Both the position numbers and the translations under genes were made by a program. Source: Bacillota bacterium (GTDB taxonomy: Bacteria; Bacillota; UBA4882; UBA8346). Taken from it: a DNA stretch of 52,721 nt. Positions 24,786-33,709 of this stretch are shown here, one piece after another (the stretch's first letter is position 1; the number at the start of each line of letters is the position of its first letter). Where the stretch lies: assembly GCA_023429995.1 (NCBI GenBank), contig JAEZCE010000049.1, positions 1-52,721 of the forward strand, in the 5' to 3' direction. Below the pieces are notes generated by a model. The model saw only the letters and a program-made list of their open reading frames with translations, did no database searches and was not told where the DNA came from.

Positions 24786-25778
24786 TCAGGCTCCTTCTAT
24801 AATTCCTTCCAAGTCCAGTCCGCATTTTGGGCAGGCCCCCTTGGCAAGAATCCGGGGCCGGTATCCTTCCCTGGAGATTAAAAGGGTCCCACAATCCGGG
24901 CAAAGTGTATTACTAGGGCCGTTGACATTGCCCAGATATACAAATTTCAAATATTGGCGGGCCTGCTCTGCCGCCTCTTGCATTGTCTCTTCCGACGTGG
25001 CGGGTATCGAAAGCTGATAATTGGGAAAATACCGCGAAAGATGCAGGGGGATCTCGGAATCAATCCCGGCAATCCATTCCGCCATGGCGCCGATTTGTTC
25101 CGGGTCATCATTTTCTCCGGGAATGATTAAAGTGGTAAGCTCTAGATGTATCCGTCCAACGGCGGCCTTAATATTATCCAACACAGGCTGCAATTTCCCA
25201 TGGCAGAGTTTCCGGTAATACCCTTCGTCAAACCCTTTTAGATCGATGTTTGCGGCATCAGTCCATTTTAATAAATCGGACCATGGCCGGGGATTTAAAA
25301 AAGCATTGGTAACCAATACGTTTTTGAGACCATATTCGTGAACCATCGGCATGGTTTCCATTAAAAATTCAAACCATACTCCAGGCTCGGAATAAGTGTA
25401 TGCCAACCCGATATTATCCTCGGTTTGATGAGTTTCTAAAGCCAAATCAGCTAATTCCCGTGGTTTAACAATCCTGCAGGGAGCTTCTTCCCTGGAAATT
25501 TGCCAGTTCTGACAAAACTGGCAAGCCAGGCTGCAGCCCACCGTTCCGACGGAAAGGATGGGTTTCCCCGGACAAAAATGATATAATGGCTTTTTTTCAA
25601 TGGGATCCAGAGAGATACTTGAAACTTTTCCATAATTGGCGGTGACTAGTTCACCCGCTTCATGCCGTCTGACTTTACAAAACCCGGTGTTGCCGGGAGC
25701 AAGTTTGCAGCCTTGGGGACATAAAAGACAATGAATCTTTAAGTCCGGTTCTACTTGATAATAACTTGCCGTATGCAT
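24786..25778 (-). CDS. amrS: AmmeMemoRadiSam system radical SAM enzyme
   Basis: About 330 residues. The radical SAM cluster CxxxCxxC is at residues 82-89 (GCSLACQFCQNW), preceded by a PflA-like N-terminal region with its own cysteine motif (CLLCPQGCKL...GFCKVR). A C-terminal rubredoxin-like zinc pair occurs (CPDCG...CPKCG). This matches AmrS, the radical SAM member of the AmmeMemoRadiSam trio, which carries out an uncharacterised reaction. ATG 25778 has AAGGGG just upstream; the frame opens at TTG 25790. It lies 50 bases after the Memo-AMMECR1 gene in the same operon. Confidence 0.93.
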   Translation of the reverse strand: MHTASYYQVEPDLKIHCLLCPQGCKLAPGNTGFCKVRRHEAGELVTANYGKVSSISLDPIEKKPLYHFCPGKPILSVGTVGCSLACQFCQNWQISREEAPCRIVKPRELADLALETHQTEDNIGLAYTYSEPGVWFEFLMETMPMVHEYGLKNVLVTNAFLNPRPWSDLLKWTDAANIDLKGFDEGYYRKLCHGKLQPVLDNIKAAVGRIHLELTTLIIPGENDDPEQIGAMAEWIAGIDSEIPLHLSRYFPNYQLSIPATSEETMQEAAEQARQYLKFVYLGNVNGPSNTLCPDCGTLLISREGYRPRILAKGACPKCGLDLEGIIEGA

Positions 25779-25828
25779 TTTCCCCTTCAACTCGCTATCT
25801 GCTCCCTTAAATTTTCAATTCCTGCGGT

Positions 25829-27226
25829 TTAGTAATACCGCACCACTTCAAACCGCTCCAGGTCCACTTTTTCATCCTCCGGGATACCGGCTTTCCTCTT
25901 GGCGATAGCTACTTGCTCTTCCGCCGTTTCCACCCCTTCCAGGTTGGGTAATAGAAGCCCGCGGCGGTGTCCTTGCGTGACAATCACTCCATAACGTTGG
26001 GGATCCAATTTTCCCCAATCTTCGATGGGTTCGGCGGGTTTTAAAACATCCACGCTGTACACCAAATCCTTTAATTCCTCCCGGGTCACCGGCTCGAAAC
26101 GGGGATCTTGGGTAGATGCCGAAAGCGCATTCTGTTCAACCTCCGCTACAATGTTTTTTTGGGTGGATTCGGTTGTACCGATACAGCCCCGCAACTGTCC
26201 ATGTTTTTTAATAGAAACAAACACCCCGGCTCTTTGATTTTTAAATGCTTCCAAACCCTCCGGTTCATGAAACGGGTTCCCTTGAATATGGCCTTCTACA
26301 ACTTGCCGGGCATAGTTAACAAGTGGAGTTTCCTTTCTACGCCTGTCGGCAATTGATTGATCCCGGTTATTAAAAATTTCTTCAATCATGCTCCGGCGGC
26401 TGCGGCCCGTTGGCCTAAAGGAGGCAACCCCATAACCCACCCCAAAAGTTCCCTGATAGCTATGAATTTTCACTTGAACATCAAGCTGATCCAGAGTACC
26501 CATTAACATCATTACGCTTCGGAATCCGCATTCAGCGGCTTTTTCAAGCAGGACCGGATCGATACGAAAGAGCTCCATGAATTCACTGTTTTTGAGTATA
26601 TCCATCAACTTTTGGTCGAACTCAGCTCCTCTAGGATCATAACCTGCCGGCGCCCCCGGCTTTAGACAATGGGAGAGATCTCCGCTGGCAATGATTGTTA
26701 CCTTCCTTCCCAGTTCGGCCGCAGCTTCGGTAATCTTCGAACCAAAAAGATATAATTCTTCCAGCGGAAGATAACTCAAGGGGATGATTACCAGTCTCAC
26801 TTTGCCCGCCCACCGTTCTGAGAAGTAGGATAAGGGCACCAGCACGCCATGATCAAGGGCGCCTTGAGGCCGGTACCGTCCGGCCATATTTTGATCAAAT
26901 TCCAAAACAGGTAAGTTGGCTGTCTGACTTATATCAACTATTTTCCGGACGAGTTCCAAATCATTGGGCCATTCCCAAGTCCTAGGAAGTCCGAAGCGGC
27001 TTAAATCGCCCTTTAATTCTTCATCCCCATAAACCACGATGGCATCCGAAAAAACAGTCCCATGGGGAGTAAAAACCACCAATGTCTCGGGAGGATCTTG
27101 CGCGAGTAAATCCTTGATTTCATTCATTGACCGGATTGTATCGGATACCTGCTCAAAATCGGAGTTGTTTCCGATACCCGGTACGATAATCGGAGGATGC
27201 GGCGCCAAAACTCCTAAGTTAATCAT
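25829..27226 (-). CDS. Fused Memo (B) and AMMECR1 (A) protein
   Basis: A 465-residue fusion of the two partner proteins of the AmmeMemoRadiSam system. Residues 1-265 are a Memo-like class III dioxygenase fold (APHPPIIVPGIG, and GDLSHCLKP with a likely metal-site His). Residues 290-465 are an AMMECR1 domain, with the hallmark LRGCIG, then QDPRFEPVTREEL. In many genomes the two are separate genes; fusion to one chain next to the radical SAM gene supports a physical complex. The reaction is unknown. It starts at ATG 27226 after GGAGTGAGG. Confidence 0.93.
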   Translation of the reverse strand: MINLGVLAPHPPIIVPGIGNNSDFEQVSDTIRSMNEIKDLLAQDPPETLVVFTPHGTVFSDAIVVYGDEELKGDLSRFGLPRTWEWPNDLELVRKIVDISQTANLPVLEFDQNMAGRYRPQGALDHGVLVPLSYFSERWAGKVRLVIIPLSYLPLEELYLFGSKITEAAAELGRKVTIIASGDLSHCLKPGAPAGYDPRGAEFDQKLMDILKNSEFMELFRIDPVLLEKAAECGFRSVMMLMGTLDQLDVQVKIHSYQGTFGVGYGVASFRPTGRSRRSMIEEIFNNRDQSIADRRRKETPLVNYARQVVEGHIQGNPFHEPEGLEAFKNQRAGVFVSIKKHGQLRGCIGTTESTQKNIVAEVEQNALSASTQDPRFEPVTREELKDLVYSVDVLKPAEPIEDWGKLDPQRYGVIVTQGHRRGLLLPNLEGVETAEEQVAIAKRKAGIPEDEKVDLERFEVVRYY

Positions 27227-27337
27227 TACCTCACTCCTTATTCCATTGGAATCTTTTCCGAAAGTTTTTATTTAATCTTATCATAATTTATCGGATTCAG
27301 TCTCATTGAATTGGTATTCGCTTATATTTTGTTTTCA

Positions 27338-28555
27338 TCATTTTCCGGCTTCAAGCGCTCTCTTAACTTTAACCGCCTCTTTTACCCTTGGCTTATAGGC
27401 CATCTCCACATGATAATATGCATCCTGGGTTAAAAGATCCCCTCTGGGCGCCATCTTAAGTGTAACCTCAAAATTACGATAACCCCAAACAATCGTCGCA
27501 TAAGCACCCATCCGGTTGACATCTTTTGCCGAAGCGGAGTCATAGTCCGTATGTCCCCAAAAAGGCCCAATCTTCAAAGTAAACTTTGAGGTGTTCAGCT
27601 GTAACTCCATGCCGGTCTTAGTTTCGGATCTGCTCTTTAGATCGTTTTCGACTTTGTAATAAACCCCAGGTTCACTATAATCCTGAGAAGTGGAATAATA
27701 GTTTAAATCCCTGTAAGTAGTATTGAAGGTGACTTTTACAGTTTGATTGAGGCTCCTTCTCATTTTAATCTGTACTTGATGACTGGAACGATACGGTTCA
27801 TAGCCCCGCTCCCAAAACAATTTTCGATAATCCAATTCCCAATGCCATTTTGATTTACTTTCATATTTACCATCAAAACTCCACTCTTTCTTCCAAAAAT
27901 CCTTATAACCGGAAGCGATATAATCACCCGTATTTTCTTCATACCCAACCTTCATTTCGATATTCCTAAGCGGATACCAGGTTAATGTCTCTGCCAATTG
28001 GTACTTCAATGATGTATATTGAGCATCTTCGTAATAGTCTTTGTCATTCCGTGTTAGATTTAATGTATATTTCCAGGGTTTTGGCTGCCAGTTCAATGCG
28101 AGGGATTGGTTATTCAAACGATAAGGACATCCCGTAGCCAATTCGGCCTCCCGTTCCTCATTTTGGTAGCCTATATCCATCTGGACCTTCTTTAAGGGAA
28201 AAAACTTGTAATTTATTTTTTCATTATGGATTTTATACCTATCATTCCAATCAAACCCGGTTTTCACTACAAAAGTTTTAGATAGCTCCGGAAAAATCAA
28301 CTTTAGATCCATTGAGGAATAAGTATCCTCAACCGGATCCAAAAGGAGTTTACTCGTCAATCCTATCTTTAACCAATCCCAACCTGCGCTGCCATTGCAA
28401 CGAAGTATGGTCTGGGTTGGATCTCCTTCCGAATACTCTTGAGAGATACTAACCCGATTAACACCCAGTTCAGATACTGCCCATGCCGCTGACGGTGTCA
28501 AAGTAAAGAAAAATACTAAACCAAGCCCGGTTACCGCCGAAATGATAACTTTCAT
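27338..28555 (-). CDS. Secreted beta-barrel-like protein, unknown
   Basis: 405 residues. A clear signal peptide (MKVIISAVTGLGLVFFFTLT, then AAWAVSEL) starts at ATG 28555, six bases after TTGGAG; the frame opens at TTG 28567. The mature part is a long series of alternating polar-hydrophobic strands rich in Trp and Tyr (for example KLLLDPVEDTYSSMDLKL, SKWHWELDYRKLFW), which looks like an outer-membrane barrel of about 16 or more strands. No family recognised. It is a single gene with its own terminator-bounded flanks. It supports a diderm envelope; a barrel-fold prediction is needed to confirm. Confidence 0.6.
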   Translation of the reverse strand: MKVIISAVTGLGLVFFFTLTPSAAWAVSELGVNRVSISQEYSEGDPTQTILRCNGSAGWDWLKIGLTSKLLLDPVEDTYSSMDLKLIFPELSKTFVVKTGFDWNDRYKIHNEKINYKFFPLKKVQMDIGYQNEEREAELATGCPYRLNNQSLALNWQPKPWKYTLNLTRNDKDYYEDAQYTSLKYQLAETLTWYPLRNIEMKVGYEENTGDYIASGYKDFWKKEWSFDGKYESKSKWHWELDYRKLFWERGYEPYRSSHQVQIKMRRSLNQTVKVTFNTTYRDLNYYSTSQDYSEPGVYYKVENDLKSRSETKTGMELQLNTSKFTLKIGPFWGHTDYDSASAKDVNRMGAYATIVWGYRNFEVTLKMAPRGDLLTQDAYYHVEMAYKPRVKEAVKVKRALEAGK

Positions 28556-28662
28556 GGCGTTCTCCAAATATTTTGTATTTTATACAATTATTTGGATACT
28601 TACTTTTGAAATCCTTTTGTTCAGTAAAATAATTTTAATTTCAATTATCTGAAAAAATAAAA

Positions 28663-28699
28663 GAAATCGAGGCGCGAATATTTTTCACGCCTCGATTTC
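28663..28699. terminator. Intrinsic terminator hairpin
   Basis: GAAATCGAGGCG (28663-28674) and CGCCTCGATTTC (28688-28699) are perfect 12-bp inverted repeats, A-rich before and after. It follows the minus-strand gene at 28820-29149. Confidence 0.8.
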
Positions 28700-28819
28700 A
28701 TAGACCAACCAACTCATCGATAGTTCATTATATACAACAAAAAATAAAATATGCCAAGACTTTCTCTTCCTTGCCTTCCGACCGATATCTATCATTACAA
28801 CGATGGAAGGAATGCCTTG

Positions 28820-29149
28820 TTACTCCGGCAATAAACTAACGACCAAGTCCCATACCTCATTGGCAGCATCGCAAATTAACTCAGAGTCGCTCTCCGCCAG
28901 CTGAGGAATATAAAAATAGTCCAATTCATCTCTGATTCCTTCGAATTCAGGTTCAATCTCACAACATTGCATAAAGAGTTGTTTTAATTCGCCGGCAGGC
29001 TCCTTTTCATGGATAATCAAAAATGCTTTCAAAAGATTACTGACTCCAGTCTTAAATTTCTTCAATCCCTCACCGGGTTCTTTGACAATCATCGCTTCGG
29101 CCTGTTCAAATAATTGATCGGCTTCTTCCAGCAAATCTTCCACTTCCAT
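28820..29149 (-). CDS. Small acidic helical protein, unknown
   Basis: 109 residues, strongly acidic and predicted all-helical (for example VEDLLEEADQLFEQAEAM and ELICDAANEVWDLVVSLL). The pattern vaguely resembles HEPN-type helical bundles, but no HEPN R-x4-6-H motif is visible. ATG 29149 has GGAGG 11 bases upstream. It is a single gene between the beta-barrel-like gene and the FtsH-like gene, with a terminator on each side. Confidence 0.55.
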   Translation of the reverse strand: MEVEDLLEEADQLFEQAEAMIVKEPGEGLKKFKTGVSNLLKAFLIIHEKEPAGELKQLFMQCCEIEPEFEGIRDELDYFYIPQLAESDSELICDAANEVWDLVVSLLPE

Positions 29150-29365
29150 ATCTTTAAGGGCCTCCTATTTTTAACTCTTCTTATTCCATTATTTCTGGGT
29201 CATCCATTATTTCCCTTTCTTATCTTGCTAAATTTTCGCTTAAAAAATCCAACCCATGGCCTCTTTATGTTTAAGCCTTTTTCAATATTTTATCATAAAT
29301 ATATCCCCCAAAAAACTCATTCATAGGGCCAAGAACTACGGCACGAGAGAAACGGCATCAAAAAA

Positions 29366-29393
29366 GGCTGTCCCTTGAAATTTCAGGACAGCC
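29366..29393 (-). terminator. Intrinsic terminator of the FtsH-like gene
   Basis: GGCTGTCC (29366-29373) and GGACAGCC (29386-29393) are perfect inverted repeats with a self-complementary loop; on the minus strand it is followed by TTTTTTG. The stem bases match the hairpin at 16330-16367. Confidence 0.85.
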
Positions 29394-29415
29394 CGGTTCA
29401 ACAAAATTGGTCCTC

Positions 29416-30903
29416 TTATGCCGCTTTCAGCTGCTCTCTCAACCAATTACCCGACACTTTTTCCTTCTGCAGCAAATCGATAACGATCTTATCAATAATC
29501 TGTCCGTGCTTTTTAAGAAGCTCCCGGACTCGTTCCTTCTGTTCATTAAGAATTTCGGTCATCACTTCAAAAATACGTTCTTTCCCCAAGCAATCTTCCT
29601 GAACGATACCAAGTCGTGATAATCCGGTGAGAATAATTTGCCTTGCAATATGAGTCGCCTGTTCAAAGTCATTGGAAGCTCCGGTGCTCCAATTACCATA
29701 CATCAATTCCTCGGATAAGGCGCCACCTAAACAAATACAGATCTGATCTTCCAGATATTCTTTCGTATATAAATATTGTTCATGAAGCTGCGCTTGTCGC
29801 ATAAATCCCAATGCTTTACCCCGCGGAACCACCGTCAGAGTCGCCACGGATTCAGGGCGAAGAAGCTCACTAATTAAAGCGTGGCCAACTTCATGGATGG
29901 CTACTCGTTTCAATTCTCCGGTGTTCGGCTGGCGTTCAAGTTTTTCACCCATCATTACCTTGTCAATCGCCTCCCGGATATCATCCATGGCAATCTCGTG
30001 ATGATTTCGACGGTAAGCCAAGATAGCCGCTTCATTCATTAAAGATTCCAAATGGGCGCCGGAAAATCCAAATGTATCTTTAGCGACTTCCTCCAGACTG
30101 ACTTCGGCAGCCAGCGGTTTCCCCTTGGCATGAATATTCAAAATGTGAATACGTCCTTCTTTATCCGGCAAATCCACCTTTACCTGCCGGTCAAACCTTC
30201 CGGGACGCAAAATAGCCGCATCTAATAAATCAGCCCGGTTGGTTGCTGCAATTAAAACAATTCTTACTGACTCATTGGGTTTTAAACCATCCATTTCCAC
30301 CAACAACTGATTTAACGTTTGATCGTATTCCAAATGGGAACTGTGATTACCTCTTTTACCGGCAATAACCTCGATCTCGTCAATAAAAATAATTGCGCTT
30401 TTCTTGCCGGTTTTTTGCGCTAATTGTCTTGCCTTATTAAAAAGTTGTCGGACCCGTTGAGCTCCAACGCCTGCATACATTTCAACAAAACCGGAACCGT
30501 CCAAGGCAACAAACGCCGAGTCGGTGTAACTGGCTGCCGCCTTTGCCATCAAAGTTTTTCCCGTTCCGGGAGGGCCGGTGAGTAAAATACCTTTTAAAGG
30601 ACGAATCCCTAATTTATTGAGTTCCTCTTGGTCGCCGCGGACAAAATCCAGGGCCTCAAGCAGCTCTCTTTTTGCAACCTGCTGACCGCCAATATCATCA
30701 AAACTAACCGGAAATGCTTTATGACTTACATTACCGCCAACCATCTCCGGACTTTTACCGGCCATCCTTCCCTGAGTAAAGAAGTATAGAGCGGCTAAAG
30801 CAAATCCAATTAATAATAATGGCGTTAAATCAATCCCCCGCCAAAATAAAAATACCAAGACACCAACACCAGCCCCAATAAGATATTCTAAATACTTCCT
30901 CAT
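29416..30903 (-). CDS. FtsH-like AAA+ zinc protease (short form)
   Basis: 495 residues. Two adjacent membrane helices (about 7-20 and 27-43) have almost no periplasmic loop. Then comes an AAA+ domain with Walker A GPPGTGKT (110-117), Walker B IIFIDEIE (171-178) and the arginine-finger region RPGRFDRQV, then an M41 protease domain with HEVGH (337-341) and third ligand D412 in TGASNDFEQAT. Standard FtsH is ~600-650 residues with a ~75-residue periplasmic domain that is missing here. Its start overlaps the stop of the upstream membrane-protein gene by four bases. That gene may supply the missing outer domain. Confidence 0.88.
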   Translation of the reverse strand: MRKYLEYLIGAGVGVLVFLFWRGIDLTPLLLIGFALAALYFFTQGRMAGKSPEMVGGNVSHKAFPVSFDDIGGQQVAKRELLEALDFVRGDQEELNKLGIRPLKGILLTGPPGTGKTLMAKAAASYTDSAFVALDGSGFVEMYAGVGAQRVRQLFNKARQLAQKTGKKSAIIFIDEIEVIAGKRGNHSSHLEYDQTLNQLLVEMDGLKPNESVRIVLIAATNRADLLDAAILRPGRFDRQVKVDLPDKEGRIHILNIHAKGKPLAAEVSLEEVAKDTFGFSGAHLESLMNEAAILAYRRNHHEIAMDDIREAIDKVMMGEKLERQPNTGELKRVAIHEVGHALISELLRPESVATLTVVPRGKALGFMRQAQLHEQYLYTKEYLEDQICICLGGALSEELMYGNWSTGASNDFEQATHIARQIILTGLSRLGIVQEDCLGKERIFEVMTEILNEQKERVRELLKKHGQIIDKIVIDLLQKEKVSGNWLREQLKAA

Positions 30904-31445
30904 GTCCGTTCACCCCCGTTTATATCACCTTTATCCGGTTGCAAATGATTGGGCAACACTTCGTACAGATAATTCCGGCCTTTTTCAAGCTGTAAATACA
31001 TGCTGTTCTGGCTGAAATACGCTTTCGCTTTCACACCCGGGCAAGATTCCAAAGCCGTTTTTAATTGAATGTAATGGCCCGATACAATAGCCTCTTCAAG
31101 ATAGAACGATAGTTGGTAGCGGAGGCTTTCTAACTCCTGGTTTCGCCGATCAATGATTTTAAAGCTTTTTATCGGCTGGTTGTAATAACTAGCGACCTTT
31201 TGTTTTACATAATCCAATACCTTTTGCAAATCATCGACTTTCTGAAGCTTAACCGTTACTGCAAGCCCATCTTTCTCCTCTTTGATCTTATAATCGCGGA
31301 TTGCTTTCTGTTGCCGCAAATCTTTCTCCAGCGGATTCTCCACTTTTAATTTGGCTGTTAAAGCTTGCCCACCAAAAAGCATTCCGATCGTAACTAAAAA
31401 AGCCAGCACGATCAGACCCAATTGCAAATTTTTAATCCGTTTCAA
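30900..31445 (-). CDS. Single-pass membrane protein partnered with FtsH-like protease
   Basis: About 181 residues from TTG 31445, nine bases after AGGGGG; an in-frame TTG at 31478 has a poorer site. One N-terminal membrane helix (LGLIVLAFLVTIGMLFGG) is followed by a soluble, presumably extracytoplasmic domain of ~145 residues rich in charged residues and alternating strands (YYNQPIKSFKIIDRRNQEL). No family is recognised. The four-base ATGA overlap with the FtsH-like gene shows tight translational coupling. Role as periplasmic or regulatory partner of the protease is inference. Confidence 0.7.
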   Translation of the reverse strand: MKRIKNLQLGLIVLAFLVTIGMLFGGQALTAKLKVENPLEKDLRQQKAIRDYKIKEEKDGLAVTVKLQKVDDLQKVLDYVKQKVASYYNQPIKSFKIIDRRNQELESLRYQLSFYLEEAIVSGHYIQLKTALESCPGVKAKAYFSQNSMYLQLEKGRNYLYEVLPNHLQPDKGDINGGERT

Positions 31446-31478
31446 AACTATATTCCCCCTAACTTTTAGAAGCTTCAA

Positions 31479-31889
31479 GATCCTGCTCTATTATGATTTT
31501 TTCTCCATAAACTATTTTTTTCAAAGGGCGAAAGCGTAACCACGAATCGGCCTTTCCTCCAACCAGGAACCAGCATGTGTTTGGAATCAAAGCCCCACTA
31601 AGCCGGATAGTTATCTTTCCGGATCCATAGAATCATATGCTAGTTGACATAAAAATTTTATCATAATGTATACGATCATAACAGAGGCGATTGATGGATC
31701 TCCTTACATTAACTTGAGGTAGACATCAATTTCATTGAGGACTTGACGAATCGGAAAACACGTTATCCCCTACTCATGAGAGAATCAATACCTTAGGGGT
31801 CCACCTTGGGGACGTAATTTTTCCATAAAAAAAAGAGCCCTCAGGCAGCTCTATTTTAAAGCTAAGCATAAGGACTCTCTTGGGCTTGG
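31479..31889. other. Intergenic gap with one terminator
   Basis: A 411-bp gap between the FtsH-operon start and the HD-GYP gene end. It contains the terminator at 31834-31852 and a short GC-rich inverted repeat (CCGGATAG...TTTCCGG near 31594-31622). I tested the latter against riboswitch patterns (c-di-GMP, c-di-AMP) without a match. No gene was seen. Confidence 0.5.
31834..31852 (-). terminator. Intrinsic terminator after the HD-GYP gene
   Basis: AGAGC (31834-31838) pairs with GCTCT (31848-31852), extended by CC/GG; the minus strand continues into eight T. Confidence 0.7.
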
Positions 31890-32999
31890 TTATGATTCTA
31901 AACTCTGATATACCTTCTCTGCCTCGTTACCTTCCAAAGTCTCCCGAATAAAGGTCTGCGTATATTCTTCCTCCGTTAAATTAATTCGAACGGATTCATC
32001 CAACTTTTGCCCGGAAGAATCAAAATAGATCCGAATTTCAGGCCGGAAAGGCGCCCCATGATTAATTCCGATAACCTTGGCGATTTCTCCAGTGTTGAGG
32101 CGGATATAACTGCCGATTGGATAGATTGCCATGCTGGCAATGAAGGCTTTTAATATTTTAATTTCAAATAGATGAGAATCGCCGAGTAAAATTTTGAGGG
32201 CTTCATAAGGAGTAAAACGTTTGCGGTGTTTCCGGGGAGAGATGCAAGCATCATAAACATCAGCTACAGCAATAATTTTACCGTATTGGCCCATTTCCGC
32301 TCCTTTAAGGCCGTTGGGATATCCGCTGCCGTTGATTCGTTCATGGTGTTGCCGGATCCCCTGCAAAACTTCTGGAGAAAAATCATTTCCCGAAAGCAAT
32401 TCAACTCCATAATCAGGGTGTTTCCGGACCTCCTGCCACTGCTCCGCCGTCAATTTACTTTCCTGGTTGTAAATAGACGGGTCCATTTGGATCATCCCAA
32501 AGTCATGAAGCAGCGCAGCCATTCCCAATTCCTTTAACTCATCCGACGACATCTTTAATTCTCTACCGATTATAACCGATAGGACACAAACATTAACGAC
32601 ATGAGAAAACAAATAAAGATCATAAGTCTTCAAATGACTTAAATTCAGCAATACGTTGCTGTTTAAATCAATTTGGCTTTCAATATCCCCCACCATTCCC
32701 CGCAATACAAACGGGTCCGCTTCTTTCACATTGTCTGCGCGCATCAGATTTTGGGTAATCCCTACCATCCGGTCATGAGCTGCAGCAATCTTAGGAGCAA
32801 TTAACGCCTCCTGTTGCTCTTTGAGACTGGGCTGAGGATCTTCTATTACGACATCGGAAAAACCCCAATATTTTAGTTTGGTAATGAGTTCAGCGGTTAA
32901 TACAGTCCCTTGATTCAGCACCAAAATTCCATTATCTTGAAAAACATCTTTTGCAATGACGATGCCCGGTACCAAAGCGGAAACTTTAACAGGTTTCAT
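31890..32999 (-). CDS. HD-GYP domain protein
   Basis: 369 residues. A small N-terminal domain (1-100) is followed by an HD-GYP phosphodiesterase-type domain (~110-310) with H133, H165-D166 (LLHDFGM), HHERINGSGYP (218-228) and DVYDACISPR. The usual HDIGK is HDFGM, so the lysine is replaced. HD-GYP proteins usually hydrolyse cyclic di-GMP or bind it as effectors; loss of that Lys may alter catalysis. The C-terminal ~55 residues are PilZ-like in composition, though that is weak. It starts at ATG 32999, nine bases after GGGGAG and 17 bases after cheX in the same operon. Confidence 0.85.
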   Translation of the reverse strand: MKPVKVSALVPGIVIAKDVFQDNGILVLNQGTVLTAELITKLKYWGFSDVVIEDPQPSLKEQQEALIAPKIAAAHDRMVGITQNLMRADNVKEADPFVLRGMVGDIESQIDLNSNVLLNLSHLKTYDLYLFSHVVNVCVLSVIIGRELKMSSDELKELGMAALLHDFGMIQMDPSIYNQESKLTAEQWQEVRKHPDYGVELLSGNDFSPEVLQGIRQHHERINGSGYPNGLKGAEMGQYGKIIAVADVYDACISPRKHRKRFTPYEALKILLGDSHLFEIKILKAFIASMAIYPIGSYIRLNTGEIAKVIGINHGAPFRPEIRIYFDSSGQKLDESVRINLTEEEYTQTFIRETLEGNEAEKVYQSLES

Positions 33000-33016
33000 G
33001 ATGAACAGCTCCCCAA

Positions 33017-33487
33017 CTACTGATCTGCTTCTCGTAATGCAACATAAATCGTAATTTCACCAAGGTCCGTCTGTACAGGAATTACTAAAATTTGTAGATC
33101 TTTTATGGATACCTTGACTTCTCGGCCCATAAATAAAGACGGGGGAGTAATGTTACAACAGAAACCATTATTACCCAGTTCAGTCGCAGCATTTCCGGTA
33201 ATAATATTACCTAACTCACTAATCGCGCTTTTGCCTATTTCATCAAAATCATCAACCGGCATTCCCATCAGCATTGTGGAAGCAAGTTTCTGAGCAGTTT
33301 CCGTCGTCATACAATAAATAACCTGCCCCAAAATATCACCGGTGACTCCAATCACAGTATTAACATCTTTGCCTTCAATGGGAGAAGCTGTCAAACTTAA
33401 CTTTCCTTTACCGACCTTGGTTTTACCAACCTTTTCCAGAACCATAAAAGCGGCCGAAACAAATGGATTAATAAATTCTACTTTCAT
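33017..33487 (-). CDS. cheX: CheX chemotaxis phosphatase
   Basis: 156 residues. The CheX/CheC-family motif E-x-x-N occurs as SELGNIITGNA (E91, N94), the residues that dephosphorylate CheY-P. The flanking GMPVDDFDEIGKSAI and final strands match CheX, a single-motif relative of CheC. It ends 17 bases before the HD-GYP start, suggesting linked control of motility or surface behaviour. It starts at ATG 33487 after AGGAGG. No other che gene is adjacent; cheB lies 8 kb away. Confidence 0.85.
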   Translation of the reverse strand: MKVEFINPFVSAAFMVLEKVGKTKVGKGKLSLTASPIEGKDVNTVIGVTGDILGQVIYCMTTETAQKLASTMLMGMPVDDFDEIGKSAISELGNIITGNAATELGNNGFCCNITPPSLFMGREVKVSIKDLQILVIPVQTDLGEITIYVALREADQ

Positions 33488-33594
33488 TTGGCACCTCCTG
33501 GCCTAAAAGAATAATGAATCCCAATATTAAATATTTTAATAATTTCGGCATACTTGTAATGTTTTCCTGCTAATCGAAGCGAAAGACCTAAAAA

Positions 33595-33622
33595 AAATAA
33601 ATCCTCAAAAAAGGATTTATTT
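33595..33622 (-). terminator. Intrinsic terminator of the clpC operon
   Basis: AAATAAATCC (33595-33604) and GGATTTATTT (33613-33622) are perfect inverted repeats; the minus strand continues TTTTAGG. It is about 90 bases after the clpC stop. Confidence 0.75.
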
Positions 33623-33709
33623 ATATTAATAATCACAAGTTAAAGCGATAACGAAAATGATCTGATTTTTTTATTGGCGCTCCTTTATTTATGATATATC
33701 CATATAATT

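Noticed and set aside
31500..31640. Possible riboswitch in the leader of the FtsH operon
   Set aside because: Parts such as CAAAGCC...CTAA look like a c-di-GMP-I aptamer, but the conserved GNRA loop and the required spacing are missing, and the similarity is on the strand away from any gene.
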